This document shows positions 20,271-31,808 of a stretch of DNA of 64,000 nucleotides, in pieces. The notes below the pieces were generated by a model, which saw nothing but the letters and a program-made list of their open reading frames with translations, searched no databases and was not told where the DNA came from. The stretch is taken from positions 54,596,157-54,660,156 of the forward strand of contig NC_092797.1 of NCBI RefSeq assembly GCF_918797505.1, in the 5' to 3' direction. Position numbers and translations under genes: made by a program. This DNA is from Bemisia tabaci (taxonomy: Eukaryota; Arthropoda; Insecta; Hemiptera; Aleyrodidae). Positions within the stretch are counted from its first letter, which is position 1. Each line of letters begins with the position of its first letter.

Positions 20271-20820
20271 TGGACCACTAGACAAGGCACGAATTTCAGC
20301 ATTCTGATACATTTTTCTTAACGAAAATTTCACGTAAAGTAAAAATGCGCACAACAAAAATTACCGAGATCGACTCCTTACGAAGATATTTCATGATTCT
20401 TGATGCGTAAATTCAAACAACCCGCTCAAGAAAACTCAATGCTCTACGTGACTCACATCGCGCGCTAAGCGTTATCATGACAGTCTCTGCGAAAAAAAAT
20501 CTGGCAACCTCAATCTTGACGCTGTGGCTCAGCTATGACAAGTTGCTTATAGTTTGAACAACACATGGTGGGAAATGACCACTGCTGGATTGAGAAGCTT
20601 TCTGAAACCGTTGTAGTGCGCGATTTGACTCACGTACAGCTTTGAGTTTCTTGTGAGCGGGCAGTTCAAAGTCCTCGTGACTAATGTGAAATTAAAACGT
20701 TAATATCTTCGTTAGAAGTTTATTTCAGTAATTTTTGTTGCGGGAATCGTGTTCTACGTGAAATTCTGGTCAGTGAACATGAATTAGAATGCTTAAATAC
20801 GTACCTTGTCTAGTGGTCCA
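20271..20820. mobile_element. 550-bp foldback element, TGGACCACTAGACAAGG ends
   Basis: The terminal repeats TGGACCACTAGACAAGG and CCTTGTCTAGTGGTCCA are perfect over 17 bp. Inversion continues inwards through diverged blocks: GCATTCT/AGAATGC, TTTCACGTA/TACGTGAAA, AACAAAAATTAC/GTAATTTTTGTT, GACTCACATCGCGCGC/GCGCGATTTGACTCACG. Another end of the same family may lie near 21660. Confidence 0.85.
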
Positions 20821-22648
20821 TATACCCTGCCTTCATTAGCATAACTAAAAAATTCATTTTGTCTAGTAGCTACAACAAGCTATTCTGCCAAAATTCGTTG
20901 CAGTAAGATTCAAATATTCCTACTGAAACAAAGCCGGGGTCTATCGGACCCCGTTTCTTCATTCTAGGGGTAGCCTTGAAAAATAACCTCCTATGACTGC
21001 ACAACTACGCCCCCTTCCCTGAAACTGAGTTCTTCAGAGCTCTTGTGATGCTATTTGTGAAGCCCAGCTACTACGAGCAAATTAAAAATAATGGCTCACA
21101 GTTTTAGCAAGCGTGGGGGCAAGCCCCTCTAGCAAGCTAAGGTTAAGGATGTGTTGTATAAAAAAGAAAAAAAAATGGCTTTTCCGAGGTAAAATGTTTA
21201 ATAATTGAAACAAAGTTTTAAAACACGAAATAAAAAGGGAAATTCACATCAGATACTATTAGAATCATGCAATTTCCTCTTGAAAACATCCGTAGGGAAT
21301 TTCAGTACTAATGCTTTTTAAAGCAGTGGTAACGCACAAAAATGAGCGAGACTGGATTTAACCCATTTAAATAATATACAGAGAACAATCGAGCTGTTGC
21401 AATCGATCTGTGTTTGAACAATGCGCATTCGACTGTGTTTTTTAAAACATCTCTACAGTATTGATCCTGAGATTGGCGTTTCGCGTTTCTAAAATCATCT
21501 CCCTCATGGTATATAATTGAAATCTATATCGATCGTGCGTATAGAATGGACTTCGTAAACGCCAAAGATCCATCTCAAAATGAAATTTTCATTTCCCGTT
21601 ACGTACATTTCTTCCTTCGTAAACTTTTAAAGATGGAAAATAGGAGAGCGGTGCTTAAATCTATACTTTGTTTAGTGGCTCATTTATTATATTCTTGAGC
21701 TCGATACGGGGGCATTGAAAAATTTTTGGAAAAAACTAATTTGTATAAAATGAGGTCAAGGGTAAAAAAATACATGAAACTAGTCTCATTTAATATGAAT
21801 AAGGAATACTCGAAAAAACTAAGCAATAAAATCACAAAAAGTCTTAAAACGTGTCTAAACATGTGCTGTTTGAAAAATCTCAGAGGCGATCTTCCACGGA
21901 AGCGCTCCATTTCACCGTCGAACTCGAACTACCTGAAACAACGTCGTGCAAAATTTGATTATCACCCTAGAGATTTTCCCGAAAATTTCTGGAAAATTAG
22001 ATGTTACCCCGACCAATAAGCGGCGCATCCCCCAACAGGTGATTCGTGTTATCAGTACTGTCTTTCGTGACAGTTAAAAACCTCCGATATATATCTATAC
22101 GTTTTGAAAGCATAGGGCTTATCTTGAGTTGCGATTGATTCTTTACATCTCTAGATGCAAGTATGAAAACATTATTATAGGGGCAGAGGATTTAGAGGAC
22201 TTGAAGTGCAATGATGCCTTTTAAAGATGTTTCACAAGTCAATTGATTATAAAGCTTGATTCTAAGCACACCATATTTTAACGAGTCTTTCCCTCCACCT
22301 TTGACATGTAATAGTTGGAAATTTCCCATTTAAAATTTTAAGTCTGCAAGTTGTTTAATGAGAAAAGCCCGTTCCGATAATGTCCGCTTCATTATTCAAT
22401 GCACAAATTCTCCATTGCGAATAAATATTCAGTGATGTACTCACAGATTAAGGTAACGAAAGTAAAGCACAGCAACTGAGCATGCTGAAATTCAGTTTAT
22501 ACGATAATACTTACCTGAGGTATTTCGACATTATAAAATATCATTGTGAGCTCCGGAGTCTGCATCCACCCCCCTCTCAACCCATAAAGAGGCAATAAAA
22601 TTGACTAATATTCGGGAGTTATATTTTACCTTCTTACTTCCATTCATA
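20821..22648. other. Intergenic, 1.8 kb without a recognisable gene
   Basis: It holds short overlapping frames on both strands at 21680-22020 with no recognisable domain. A possible solo end of the TGGACCACTAGACAAGG family lies near 21660. Nothing else was found. Confidence 0.35.
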
Positions 22649-23267
22649 ATGGGCCTGTTGCAAACTTTTGCTAGAGCAAAAATAAGAGTTGTTTCCTGTA
22701 GATAATGCCTCAAAAATCACGATGAGCGCATCGGCAAAGTCTGAAATGCACTCATAACTTCACAATCTGCGTAAGAAATTTGCGTTTTTTTAAGCTTCCC
22801 GCTTCAAAAACGATACTACGGCATAGGTGAACATTTTGTTAGAGGAGTCGCTCCATCGTCGGCGATATTCATCATGGCCGACGCTTGCACGCAGTTCCGC
22901 GCGTAATTCAAGGAGAGTTCAAGGTCAATCAATTCGGGCGTGGAAAATATGAACGTTAACACACCGATTGTTATCTGGTCTAATCCAGTTCAGGTGTTAT
23001 CTCGTCCATCAAACGTGTTTCAGCGGATTGGCGTCGGCTATGATGATTATTGCCGACGATGGAACGACTCCTCTTACAAAATGTTCACCTGTGCCGTAGT
23101 ATCGTTTTTGAAGCGGGAAGCTCAAAAAACCGCAAATTTCTTACGCAGATTGTGAAGTTATGAGTGCATTTCAGAGTTTGCCAATGCGCTCATCGTGATT
23201 TCTGAGGCATTATCTATAAGAAACAACTCTTAGTTTTGCTCTAGCAAAAGTTTGCAACAGGCCCATT
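22649..23267. mobile_element. 619-bp long-arm foldback element
   Basis: The ends AATGGGCCTGTTGCAAACTT and AAGTTTGCAACAGGCCCATT are perfect inverted repeats. The arms run inwards for about 230 bp (22649-22885 and 23030-23267) with few mismatches, and the central spacer is about 145 bp. There is no coding capacity. Such a transcript would fold into one long hairpin. Confidence 0.9.
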
Positions 23268-24872
23268 CTATGCTGCTTATTTTTTGCCCTAAGAAAAATA
23301 TTTTGTGCGATCTTAGGGGATTTTTCCTCTCAGAACTCTCCGCTCTATGGATCTTACAATTTTTGAAAAAATGAGGCAATTTTCTGTGATTTTTGGAAAT
23401 TTTTAGCTCTTCATACTCATCATCCAACATGTGTTATTTTGCGATTTATTTGCATGTTTTACCTGTTATAATCATCTTAGACCATTTTTTTGACATTAAG
23501 CCTTATCCTCCTATGAAAAGTTCGTAAGGCTGCGTCCTTTTCGTACGGTTCAATGCTATGAAATTATTCGTTGGAGTCTGTCCAATGGAACACTTCAAAT
23601 GCATGTTATGAAATCATGAAATCCATATTTATGTCGATGACAATCAGATGACCCTCGGAGAGACCATAAGTTCCTTCTACAAGTTTAATCTATCTAGTTA
23701 AATCTCCGGTTTGAACTCTGTGTAAAGTTATTCCTTCTTAAAATTACATTTTAGGATTCGGATGAACTTTTTATGATATTTTACTATGTACGTAAAGTTG
23801 CACGCAAGTTCAAAAATGATGGAATATTTAAAGGAAAGGCGCACGTACCTCGTCCAACGTTTAAAATTATACTGAGGTAAGCAATTCTCTTCCATCGAAT
23901 ACTTCTCAAAATGATAGGTAAATTCTAATTGATACCAATGTTTGGTTGATTTTTTGTACCATTAGAGTTAAAAACAGATGAAGCAACAAAATTCGAGAGA
24001 AAATTGAAGTACGAAAAATTCGCTTTACCATCATACTCCATGTGTTGGTTCATTGGTTGAATTATCAGCTTTGTTTAATACGTATTGACACAATATTTAA
24101 AACTTAAATCTATACACAATCGACAAGGATAAGAAGAAAGACAGAGTATGCATGCAGAGGAATTATTTTTACAGCGCTCTCCCATGTCTAATCACCACAT
24201 ACCTCAATCCTCCCACGCCCCTCTGGCAGGGGAAACTCCCTCATTTTTTGTTCAACCTCGTTTCACCACCCTCTCTTCGAACAGTATCTTTGTTTCCTCC
24301 CAAGAGGAACCCAATGAAACATCATTTTTAGTAACCTCTCCACATTGGCAGATCCAGCAAATTGGCAAAATTGTCTTTTCTCCATTGAAACCTATGAGAA
24401 TGTATCGATTCTTCAAGAGGCCAGGCGGCCAGGTGCTCTGACAAGGATCGATTATTTAGCACAGGTTTAAACGGAGGAGATTCAGTGTTACCAAATGGCT
24501 GGATCCACCTCTGCCTCTCCATCGTCATTCTGCTCACATGACCGTACCAGACTAGCTATTTGGTCACGAGGACAAGTACGATGTCATTTCCAACCTCCAT
24601 GATCTGACGTGGTCTACAATGAACCCGATCTCTTCTAGCAATACCTCCAGACTTCCTCCAGAAATCTTGTCCTAAGCATATTATAATATGTCCGTTTCTT
24701 CAGCTGCCAAACTTCACATCCATATACGTTAAAATACTGCCCAATACACTGCCGTGATAGCGAAGAGAGCAGTAAGTGCAAACATGAAGTTTTGAGAAAA
24801 CGGTCTCCAAAGCGTCCGACCAAAAAATTTTATTGAAAGAAGCCTCCGTACTTTGCCAAATTGCCACTAACC
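23268..24872. other. Intergenic, scattered repeat fragments
   Basis: A fragment shared with 16085 and 39945 lies at 24345-24430 (TTGGCAGATCCAGCAAATTG). At 24751-24785 there is a copy of the TGCCGTGATAGCGAAGAGAG motif. A 97-codon plus-strand frame at 24148 has no recognisable domain and partly overlaps the repeat. Confidence 0.4.
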
Positions 24873-25102
24873 ATCACTGGAAAAAAACACATTAGATCGA
24901 GAGTCCGGACTCTTGAAAACATTAACAAGAAAAACTACTCTTGATGCGATCGGATTTTTGCTTGAATCAAAACGAAATCCGCTTAAATTAAGAGGCTTGG
25001 TTCTTGATTTAAGCTAGATTCTGATTGAATCAAGAGTACTTTTCTTGTCAATGTTTTTAAGAGTCTGGACTCTAGATCCAATGTGTTTTTTCTTCCAGTG
25101 AT
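24873..25102. mobile_element. 230-bp palindromic MITE, ATCACTGGAAAAAA ends
   Basis: The ends ATCACTGGAAAAAAACACAT and ATGTGTTTTTTCTTCCAGTG + AT are inverted. Inner GAGTCCGGACTCTTGAAAAC/GTTTTTAAGAGTCTGGACTC also pair, as do the ATCAAG/CTTGAT blocks. It appears related to the TCAAGAA-rich elements at 38470 and 58150. Confidence 0.85.
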
Positions 25103-25114
25103 CCGGAGGACTCT

Positions 25115-25555
25115 TTGACGTCGTTTGGGTGATTAAAAATCGACCGATTTCATTTAAATTATATAAAAGGGTATTTTTAATTGTCATGTTTGGTTAGTGT
25201 TAGGCGAGACGGCCGTAATTGCTATCTTCTGCATGCTTTCGTCGTTGCATTTTGGACACATAACAAACGCATTTTCAGGTTAGAAATCGGCAGAAGAGGG
25301 CGGCACTTTACTTGAAAGCACTGATTTCATTGTCTCTCTGGAGGAATAATGTCACGTACGGCTGTTTTGACTAAAACTTCGTCATTTTTGGCGCCCTTAC
25401 GACTTTCTCACGTGTCTCGTATTCATACGATAAACATGAATTTCGCTCACTTCAGTGCTTTCGTCTAAAACAGACGAGACGAATTTCGAAGGGAACTTGA
25501 TTTCGAAAATTTGACACTTACTGCTCTCCGCTATCACGGCAGTATACGTAAAGAT
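25115..25555. repeat. Diverged dispersed repeat, also at 515 and 4236
   Basis: Its right two thirds match 515-850 in the same orientation, and its left part matches 4236-4325 inverted. It ends in ACTTACTGCTCTCCGCTATC + ACGGCAG. Confidence 0.6.
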
Positions 25556-25639
25556 AAAAAGCGGTAGAGAGAGAGAGAGTAATAAAAAGGGAAAAGAAAG
25601 GAGGAGAAGAAGGCGGAGAAATAGGGAGAAGAAAGTAAG

Positions 25640-25945
25640 CGTGGTAAAGCGAAAGCAGTACGTACGTGCTTTGCAGAGGCAGGGCAGGAAAAGCGATTTC
25701 TTGAGCACATTGTCAGACGACTCACCGTTGTGCACCGTGGTCGTGAGCATGGGACACATGGTGACGCGGGTCGCAGTTGGGCTCCTCGCGCTGAGCCTCT
25801 GTGTTCGCCTCCTCATTCGTCGACAGAGCAATTCTTTCAGGTCTGCCTGCATCAGACACGGACACAAGTTCAGCCCAAAGACATACATATAGACGGAGTA
25901 CTCGTTTCTAAAAGCGCGGGGAAGAAAATGACGCCAGCCTGACGC
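25640..25945 (+). other. GC-rich patch with signal-peptide-like frame, possible first exon
   Basis: G+C rises sharply over about 25660-25900. A frame from ATG 25750 begins MGHMVTRVAVGLLALSLCVR, which has the plan of a signal peptide or signal anchor, and reads on to about 25892. A (GA)n tract precedes it at 25567-25582. No strong GT donor follows, and a minus-strand frame of 163 codons overlaps, so the coding strand is uncertain. It could be the first exon of an unseen plus-strand gene or only a GC-rich regulatory patch. Confidence 0.3.
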
Positions 25946-26514
25946 TGTGCGCTTGTGTGGGTATGTAAATGAGCACGGGAATTCTTGCGTGGCAAGCGTA
26001 AAGAGGGTTATTCAAAATCGGCGATTTTGCCCTACTCTTGAATTTTGGAGAAATAAGAAGTGAACAAAGAATATAGGGCAAATATTGACAAAAACAGCAA
26101 AAATGCAAGTATTAAGTTTAATCTTGGCAACATGAATATGATATCTCGCGAACCAAAAGTTTCCCTGCGTGCTATAATACATCGATGGATGCGGAATCAA
26201 ACGAACTATCGATTAGACAACTTTTCATTTAAATTTGAAGATAAAGATTTTTTGGGTATTTGCGGATTTTTGTCGAATTTAAAAATCGAAAAATTGGCAA
26301 CAATGCATGTTAAAATTAATGCGGCGTTAAAAACATGGTCATTTCCTAAAAATGCGCAATTTTTATAGAATTTTCTTTAAAACCGCTACTTACTTCATAG
26401 CTCAATTTTAATGCTACTTCCGGAATTTGCCTGTTTTCAACTTGACATCGCTGTAGCTCAACACTCATTCAAAATTGGATCAAATGGCACAAATAAACAT
26501 TTTAAATAGTCAGA
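25946..26514. other. Intergenic, nothing recognised
   Basis: AT-rich. A 102-codon plus-strand frame from 26060 lacks recognisable motifs and has the composition of noncoding DNA. Confidence 0.35.
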
Positions 26515-26830
26515 TGTGTGCAGATATGTATTCGCTAGTACGATCAGTCATTCCATTGATCTTGTGCGTTGTGGTCCGATCTTTATGCAACGCGACAATC
26601 CCAATATTGATACTTGTCTTACTTGGCTGGTTTTAAAACTCCTTCAATTGTGGCGTGATACCTAACGCATTCCGGAGAGTACGAATAGTTGTATCATTGC
26701 GCCTGAGCAACGCGACGAAAGATTGACATTGAAGTGGCCCTAACGCTGGCCTTGTCGGTTTTCCTTGGTCATTTTTTGAGTTGTGACCACGTAATTAAAG
26801 TATACTCAAGGTAGAATTGTATTTAGCAAA
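26515..26830. repeat. Copy 1 of a ~490-bp spaced direct repeat
   Basis: It shares with 27004-27310 and 29930-30245 an ordered set of blocks: GATCAGTCAT/TTGATCTT, CGACAATCCCAATATTGA, CTTCAATTGTGGCGTGATAC, CGCATTCCGGAGAGTACGAA and TAGTTGTATCATTGCGCCTG, then GTCGGTTTTCCTTGGTCATT. Copies 1 and 2 start about 490 bp apart. Confidence 0.8.
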
Positions 26831-27003
26831 GTTGTAATTTTAACACAAGAATTAAGAATGACATAATTTAAGAAATAAAACGAAACAGTAGGAACTCCAA
26901 TCAATAATAAAACACAAGAAAATGCATTATAAAATGTGGATAGGAAACTTAAGTAGAAAGAAAAAACATTAAGAAATGCTATCATTAAAAATTTTAAACA
27001 ATG

Positions 27004-27310
27004 AGATATGTGCAGTAATGTTGCGTTCACTCGTGAGATCAGTCATTTCCTTGATCTTATGCTCAGAACGACAGGACGATCCCGATATTAATATTTGGCT
27101 GATCTAAAAACGCCTTCAATTGTGGCTTGATACTCTACGCATTTCGGAGTGTGCGAATAGTTGTATCATTGCGCCTGACCAATGCGACGGAAGATTAACA
27201 TTAAATCAGCCCCCACGCTGGTAGGTCTTGTCGGGTTTCTATTGTCATTTTTGCAGTCGTAAGCGAAAAGTTAAATTGTGCTCAAGCTAGGATTGTATTT
27301 AGAAAATTGG
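27004..27310. repeat. Copy 2 of the ~490-bp spaced direct repeat
   Basis: Same blocks in the same order as 26515-26830. The downstream flank (GCAGTCGTAAGCGAAAAGTT, then GCTCAAGCTAGGATTGTATT) also matches the flank of copy 3. Copy 3 lies beyond the foldback element at 27389-29694. Confidence 0.8.
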
Positions 27311-27388
27311 TAATTTTCATATACGGATTTTTTTAAAAATGTTTAGACCGGAAAAATACGGGATTCCTCAAGCTAGGATTACAGTCAG

Positions 27389-29694
27389 CAAAGGAGGAGT
27401 TGCGTTTTGGGCCTTTTCCGGCCCCACCTGGATTTTGCTAAATGTTTCATATTTTCAAAGTACTAGTTTTAGGTAGACTCTGTGCCAAATATTAGACCGA
27501 ACGGAGCCCATGCAAGGGCGCAGCAGCGCCTCAAACCCAAAATCCTGGAATCGAAAAACAATTATTTTCGTCGACTTTTTCGACTGTTATCACTCTTCCA
27601 GCACATGATTCTTATGTATTTTTTTGCGTACTTTTCGTTTCTGGCCTTTTTAAAGGCCTCCGATAAATTTTAAGGGGCCTTATGGCCCATTGTTGCCATT
27701 TTTGGCCCATTTTTAGGGGTTTTTTCCATTTAACACATTCAAAACTCAACTTAATCCAAAAACTGTGTACATTTTTGAAAAGTACGTAAAAAAATGAATA
27801 AAAAATGTTCAGTAAAATTTTTTCCTATGTTGCCAAATTTCCGAGAAAATTGGTCCCAAAGTGTCGAAAACGGCAAAAAATCGATAAATCGCCGCGTCTA
27901 AGGTTCAAGAAAGTAGAGTACATTTTTCATACTGTACCAGATAACAGCTCTTATCCATCCATACAACATACTAAAATATCATAGTTGTACCTGGATTCCC
28001 ACGATGTGAAAATTGACCGAGATGTCGATTTTAGCGGCCTTTTTATACTTGAAGGCAGCTCTTTTGAATGTTTTTCGACCTTAGTCACCCTCTATGGGTG
28101 TGTACTATATGTATTTTTCTACGTACTTTTCATATCTGGCCATAAAAATGGCTTCCTGTGAGTTTTAAAAGGCCTAACGGTCCATTGTTGCCAATTTTCA
28201 CCAATTTTTAGGGGTTTTTTCAAGTTTACGCGTGTGAAACTTAATTTAATCTAGAAACCGTGTACAATTTCGGAAAGAACGTAAAAACATACATAGAAAT
28301 GTGATTTGTACCTTTTCCCTACGTTGCCAAATTTTCGAGAAAAATCGTCCTGAAGCGTCAAAAATGCCAAAAATTGGATTAATCATCACGTCGGAAGTTC
28401 CAGGAAGTGAATTATGACATTCATGTGGATCGTGGGACACTTTCTCCACGCATTTTCTGTTCTTCGGTATATTTGGCCTGTAGCAAGCATCTTGAGAACC
28501 AAGGATTATCTCGAGGTTACAGGAATAAAGAGGTGAACTGGAGTGAAGGATAAAGTAAAAGCACCTTGAGGGCCCGTTTTGTCACGTTCATCTGCGCCAT
28601 TACATGTTCCTTGAGATGCATTGCAATTTTCCATTTTCGATACGTTATTTGTAGTGAAAAAAAACTTGAAATTCACTTCCTGGAACCTCCGACGTGATGA
28701 TTAATCCAATTTTTGGCATTTTTGACGCTTCAGGACGATTTTTCTCGAAAATTTGGCAACGTAGGGAAAAGGTACAAATCACATTTCTATGTATGTTTTT
28801 ACGTTCTTTCCGAAATTGTACACGGTTTCTAGATTAAATTAAGTTTCACACGCGTAAACTTGAAAAAACCCCTAAAAATTGGTGAAAATTGGCAACAATG
28901 GACCGTTAGGCCTTTTAAAACTCACAGGAAGCCATTTTTATGGCCAGATATGAAAAGTACGTAGAAAAATACATATAGTACACACCCATAGAGGGTGACT
29001 AAGGTCGAAAAACATTCAAAAGAGCTGCCTTCAAGTATAAAAAGGCCGCTAAAATCGACATCTCGGTCAATTTTCACATCGTGGGAATCCAGGTACAACT
29101 ATGATATTTTAGTATGTTGTATGGATGGATAAGAGCTGTTATCTGGTACAGTATGAAAAATGTACTCCACTTTCTTGAACCTTAGACGCGGCGATTTATC
29201 GATTTTTTGCCGTTTTCGACACTTTGGGACCAATTTTCTCGGAAATTTGGCAACATAGGAAAAAATTTTACTGAACATTTTTTATTCATTTTTTTACGTA
29301 CTTTTCAAAAATGTACACAGTTTTTGGATTAAGTTGAGTTTTGAATGTGTTAAATGGAAAAAACCCCTAAAAATGGGCCAAAAATGGCAACAATGGGCCA
29401 TAAGGCCCCTTAAAATTTATCGGAGGCCTTTAAAAAGGCCAGAAACGAAAAGTACGCAAAAAAATACATAAGAATCATGTGCTGGAAGAGTGATAACAGT
29501 CGAAAAAGTCGACGAAAATAATTGTTTTTCGATTCCAGGATTTTGGGTTTGAGGCGCTGCTGCGCCCTTGCATGGGCTCCGTTCGGTCTAATATTTGGCA
29601 CAGAGTCTACCTAAAACTAGTACTTTGAAAATATGAAACATTTAGCAAAATCCAGGTGGGGCCGGAAAAGGCCCAAAACGCAACTCCTCCTTTG
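27389..29694. mobile_element. 2.3-kb foldback with two 1,025-bp near-identical arms
   Basis: The left arm 27389-28413 and right arm 28670-29694 are reverse complements of equal length. I see only isolated differences (for example GTAGAGTAC against GTGGAGTAC near 27917), and an identical 63-codon open frame occurs in both arms. The 256-bp loop (28414-28669) is single copy. Each arm is itself two diverged ~500-bp direct repeats: the block CTGGCC...GGCC...TTAGGGGTTTTTTC starts near 27640 and again near 28137. No transposase is seen. Transcription would give a very long double-stranded RNA. Confidence 0.9.
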
Positions 29695-29929
29695 TAACTG
29701 TATCGGAGGATTAAAATTACACAATCGGGATAAGAATTAAAACGAAAAAATTTTAACTCAAATCAACAATTAGATACAAGAAAAAATACCATAAAAATGT
29801 GTATAGAAAGCGTAAATAGAACAGAAATAGAATGAAAACACTACTGAGACGTTTTGCGCAAATTACTCCCTCCTTTCCAACGGGAACCAAAGCTATAATT
29901 CAAAACTTAAAATTTAAAACAAGAATTTG

Positions 29930-30245
29930 TGTGCAGAAATATTACATTCACTCTTGTGATCAGAGTCAGTCCCTTGGTCTTGTGCTCAGAACTATTTGCG
30001 ACACGACAATCCCAATATTGAAACTTGGCAGACTATAAAAGAAAACGCCTTCAATTGAGGCATTATACCTTCCGCATTCCGGAGAGTACAAATAGTTGTA
30101 TCATCGCGCCTGACCAACGCGACGGAAGATTAAGCAGCCTTTACCGTCTTAGGTCTTGTCGGTTTTCCTTTGTTATTTTTGCAGTCGTAAGCGCATAATT
30201 AAAGTGTGCTCAAGCCGGGGTTGTATTTAGCATATGGATAATTTT
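29930..30245. repeat. Copy 3 of the ~490-bp spaced direct repeat
   Basis: It matches copies 1 and 2 (CGACAATCCCAATATTGA, CGCCTTCAATTG, GCATTCCGGAGAGTAC, TAGTTGTATCATCGCGCCTG). A fourth, degraded piece is visible at about 31040-31100. The foldback element probably landed inside this array. Confidence 0.8.
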
Positions 30246-31322
30246 TAAAGGAGGATTTTCTAAAAAAGTTCTTTTATCGGGAATATCGAGGATTCCTCAT
30301 CAGGGCAATTCAGGGAAAATCGACAACTCTGTGCCAGAAACAGAGAATCTCTGCTTCTAACTTTTAGAGACTAATTTCTTCCTGTGCCTCCATTTTAATT
30401 TTCTCCGGGTTGTTTTGTTACTACAGTCATTTGCTGAACACATATTAAAGTATATGGAGTTTGTTTGTATTAAAAAATAAGTTCTGGTAAGAAAATTTAA
30501 AGTATATAATGTTATTAAGGTGTATGATGTTGCGCCTGAGCCGCCACTATTGACCTCTCGGACCTTCAAATCATCAGAATAATAGAGAATATCTTTCATT
30601 AAACAGATAATTTAAATAAGAAAATAAATTGATATTGATATCTGGAACTCCGTAGAGTTATATCATTTTTTCCCGAGAAAATGTCCATAAAGAAGGAGAA
30701 AACTTCCATTTCTTATTAGGGAATGATCTCCTGAAAATCATAAAAAATCGAGTAATGAGCGTGATCAACAATTTTACACGCCATGCTCTATATATTTTTA
30801 GTGATTTTCTTTAAAAAGGTATCAACGTTTGGACCGTAACGAAGAGATTATCCCACGCTACGTTGAGACTCAACCTCCTTATCTAGTCAAACTTCCCATG
30901 CACGGACAGGAAGCAAATACATTAGCAGAGTTGCCGTGGTTTTAAATTTGAATTCCTCTAACAAAATGGCAACCCAGCGAATTTATTTGCTTTATATCTG
31001 TGCATGAGGAGTAAGAAACAAAGGAAACAAAAACGCCTTCATTTTTCCGTATAGGCAGCACGAGTATCCATAGAGTACGAATAGTTGTATTTGGGGGTTG
31101 TAATCAACGCCGTGTCATTTTGTGCTCTGGACATAGCAGATTCAAACTTTTTTGGTGGCATAACAATACTTTTCCTTCGTCAGGTTTTATAGCTTTGTCG
31201 AAAAAATCCTCTTCTTCTCATCGCTATAAAATCAAATTTTTCAACCTGACTCGGTAAAAATTTCTGCATGTGCTGTAAATTTTACCAAAACGGACCGTTT
31301 CCCCGCGAGTGATAAAAACAAA
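30246..31322. other. Intergenic, nothing firm
   Basis: AT-rich, with the degraded fourth copy of the 490-bp repeat at about 31040-31100. Confidence 0.35.
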
Positions 31323-31808
31323 CATCGACGGTGAAACAACCAGACCATGTATCTCATGTTTGTGACATCGCACAGTGGATCGAGTCAATAGGAGAGGTCG
31401 GACAAACTTTGAAAACTTTGAAAGCTTTGAAAGCTCATACCTCCGTTTCTACAAAATTTTGAGGTTCTAAAAGTGGAGCCATTGGTCCCCTCGTGAAATT
31501 TTCTTCCATACGCACATCTTGAAATTTTACATGTGAGGAAATAAACATCAAAATTTGCAGTTTTAGTCCAAAATTATTCGACCTCTCCAATTGACTTGAT
31601 CTACTGTGCGCCGCAGACTTCCTGTCATTCCTCATTTTTTTGGATTGAAAACTACTCAACGTCATTTCTTGAAAACTCGCGTGAAGAAACATCTGTGAAA
31701 ACTTCTGGGAATGATATTGCTTCGTTCTCTTTCACAAAAATAAAATGGGAGCGGAGATTTTTAAATACTGCAAACCAGCTACGTGGTATGGTAGTTTCAC
31801 TGTCAATA
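31323..31808. mobile_element. CGACGGTG-family MITE interrupted by another MITE
   Basis: The left end ATCGACGGTGAAACAACCAG and right end ...GTGGTATGGTAGTTTCACTG + TCAATA match the family seen at 52854. Between the host pieces GTGACATCG and GCAGACTTCCTGTCATTC lies a complete GTGGATCGAG element (31369-31610). The order of insertion is therefore clear: the CGACGGTG element came first. Confidence 0.8.
31369..31610. mobile_element. Nested MITE, GTGGATCGAG family
   Basis: CGCACAGTGGATCGAGTCAA and its inverse TTGACTTGATCTACTGTGCG bound the element. The interior matches 13754-13997. Confidence 0.85.

Noticed and set aside
25397..25888. 163-codon minus-strand frame as a gene
   Set aside because: It overlaps a repeat end, a (CT)n tract and the plus-strand candidate exon. 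Its Leu/Ser/Phe-rich C-terminal half is low complexity from the pyrimidine tract.
27482..29601. Identical 63-codon frames at 27482-27673 (+) and 29410-29601 (-) as a small duplicated gene
   Set aside because: They are the same position in the two arms of the foldback. There is no domain, splice context or coding composition.
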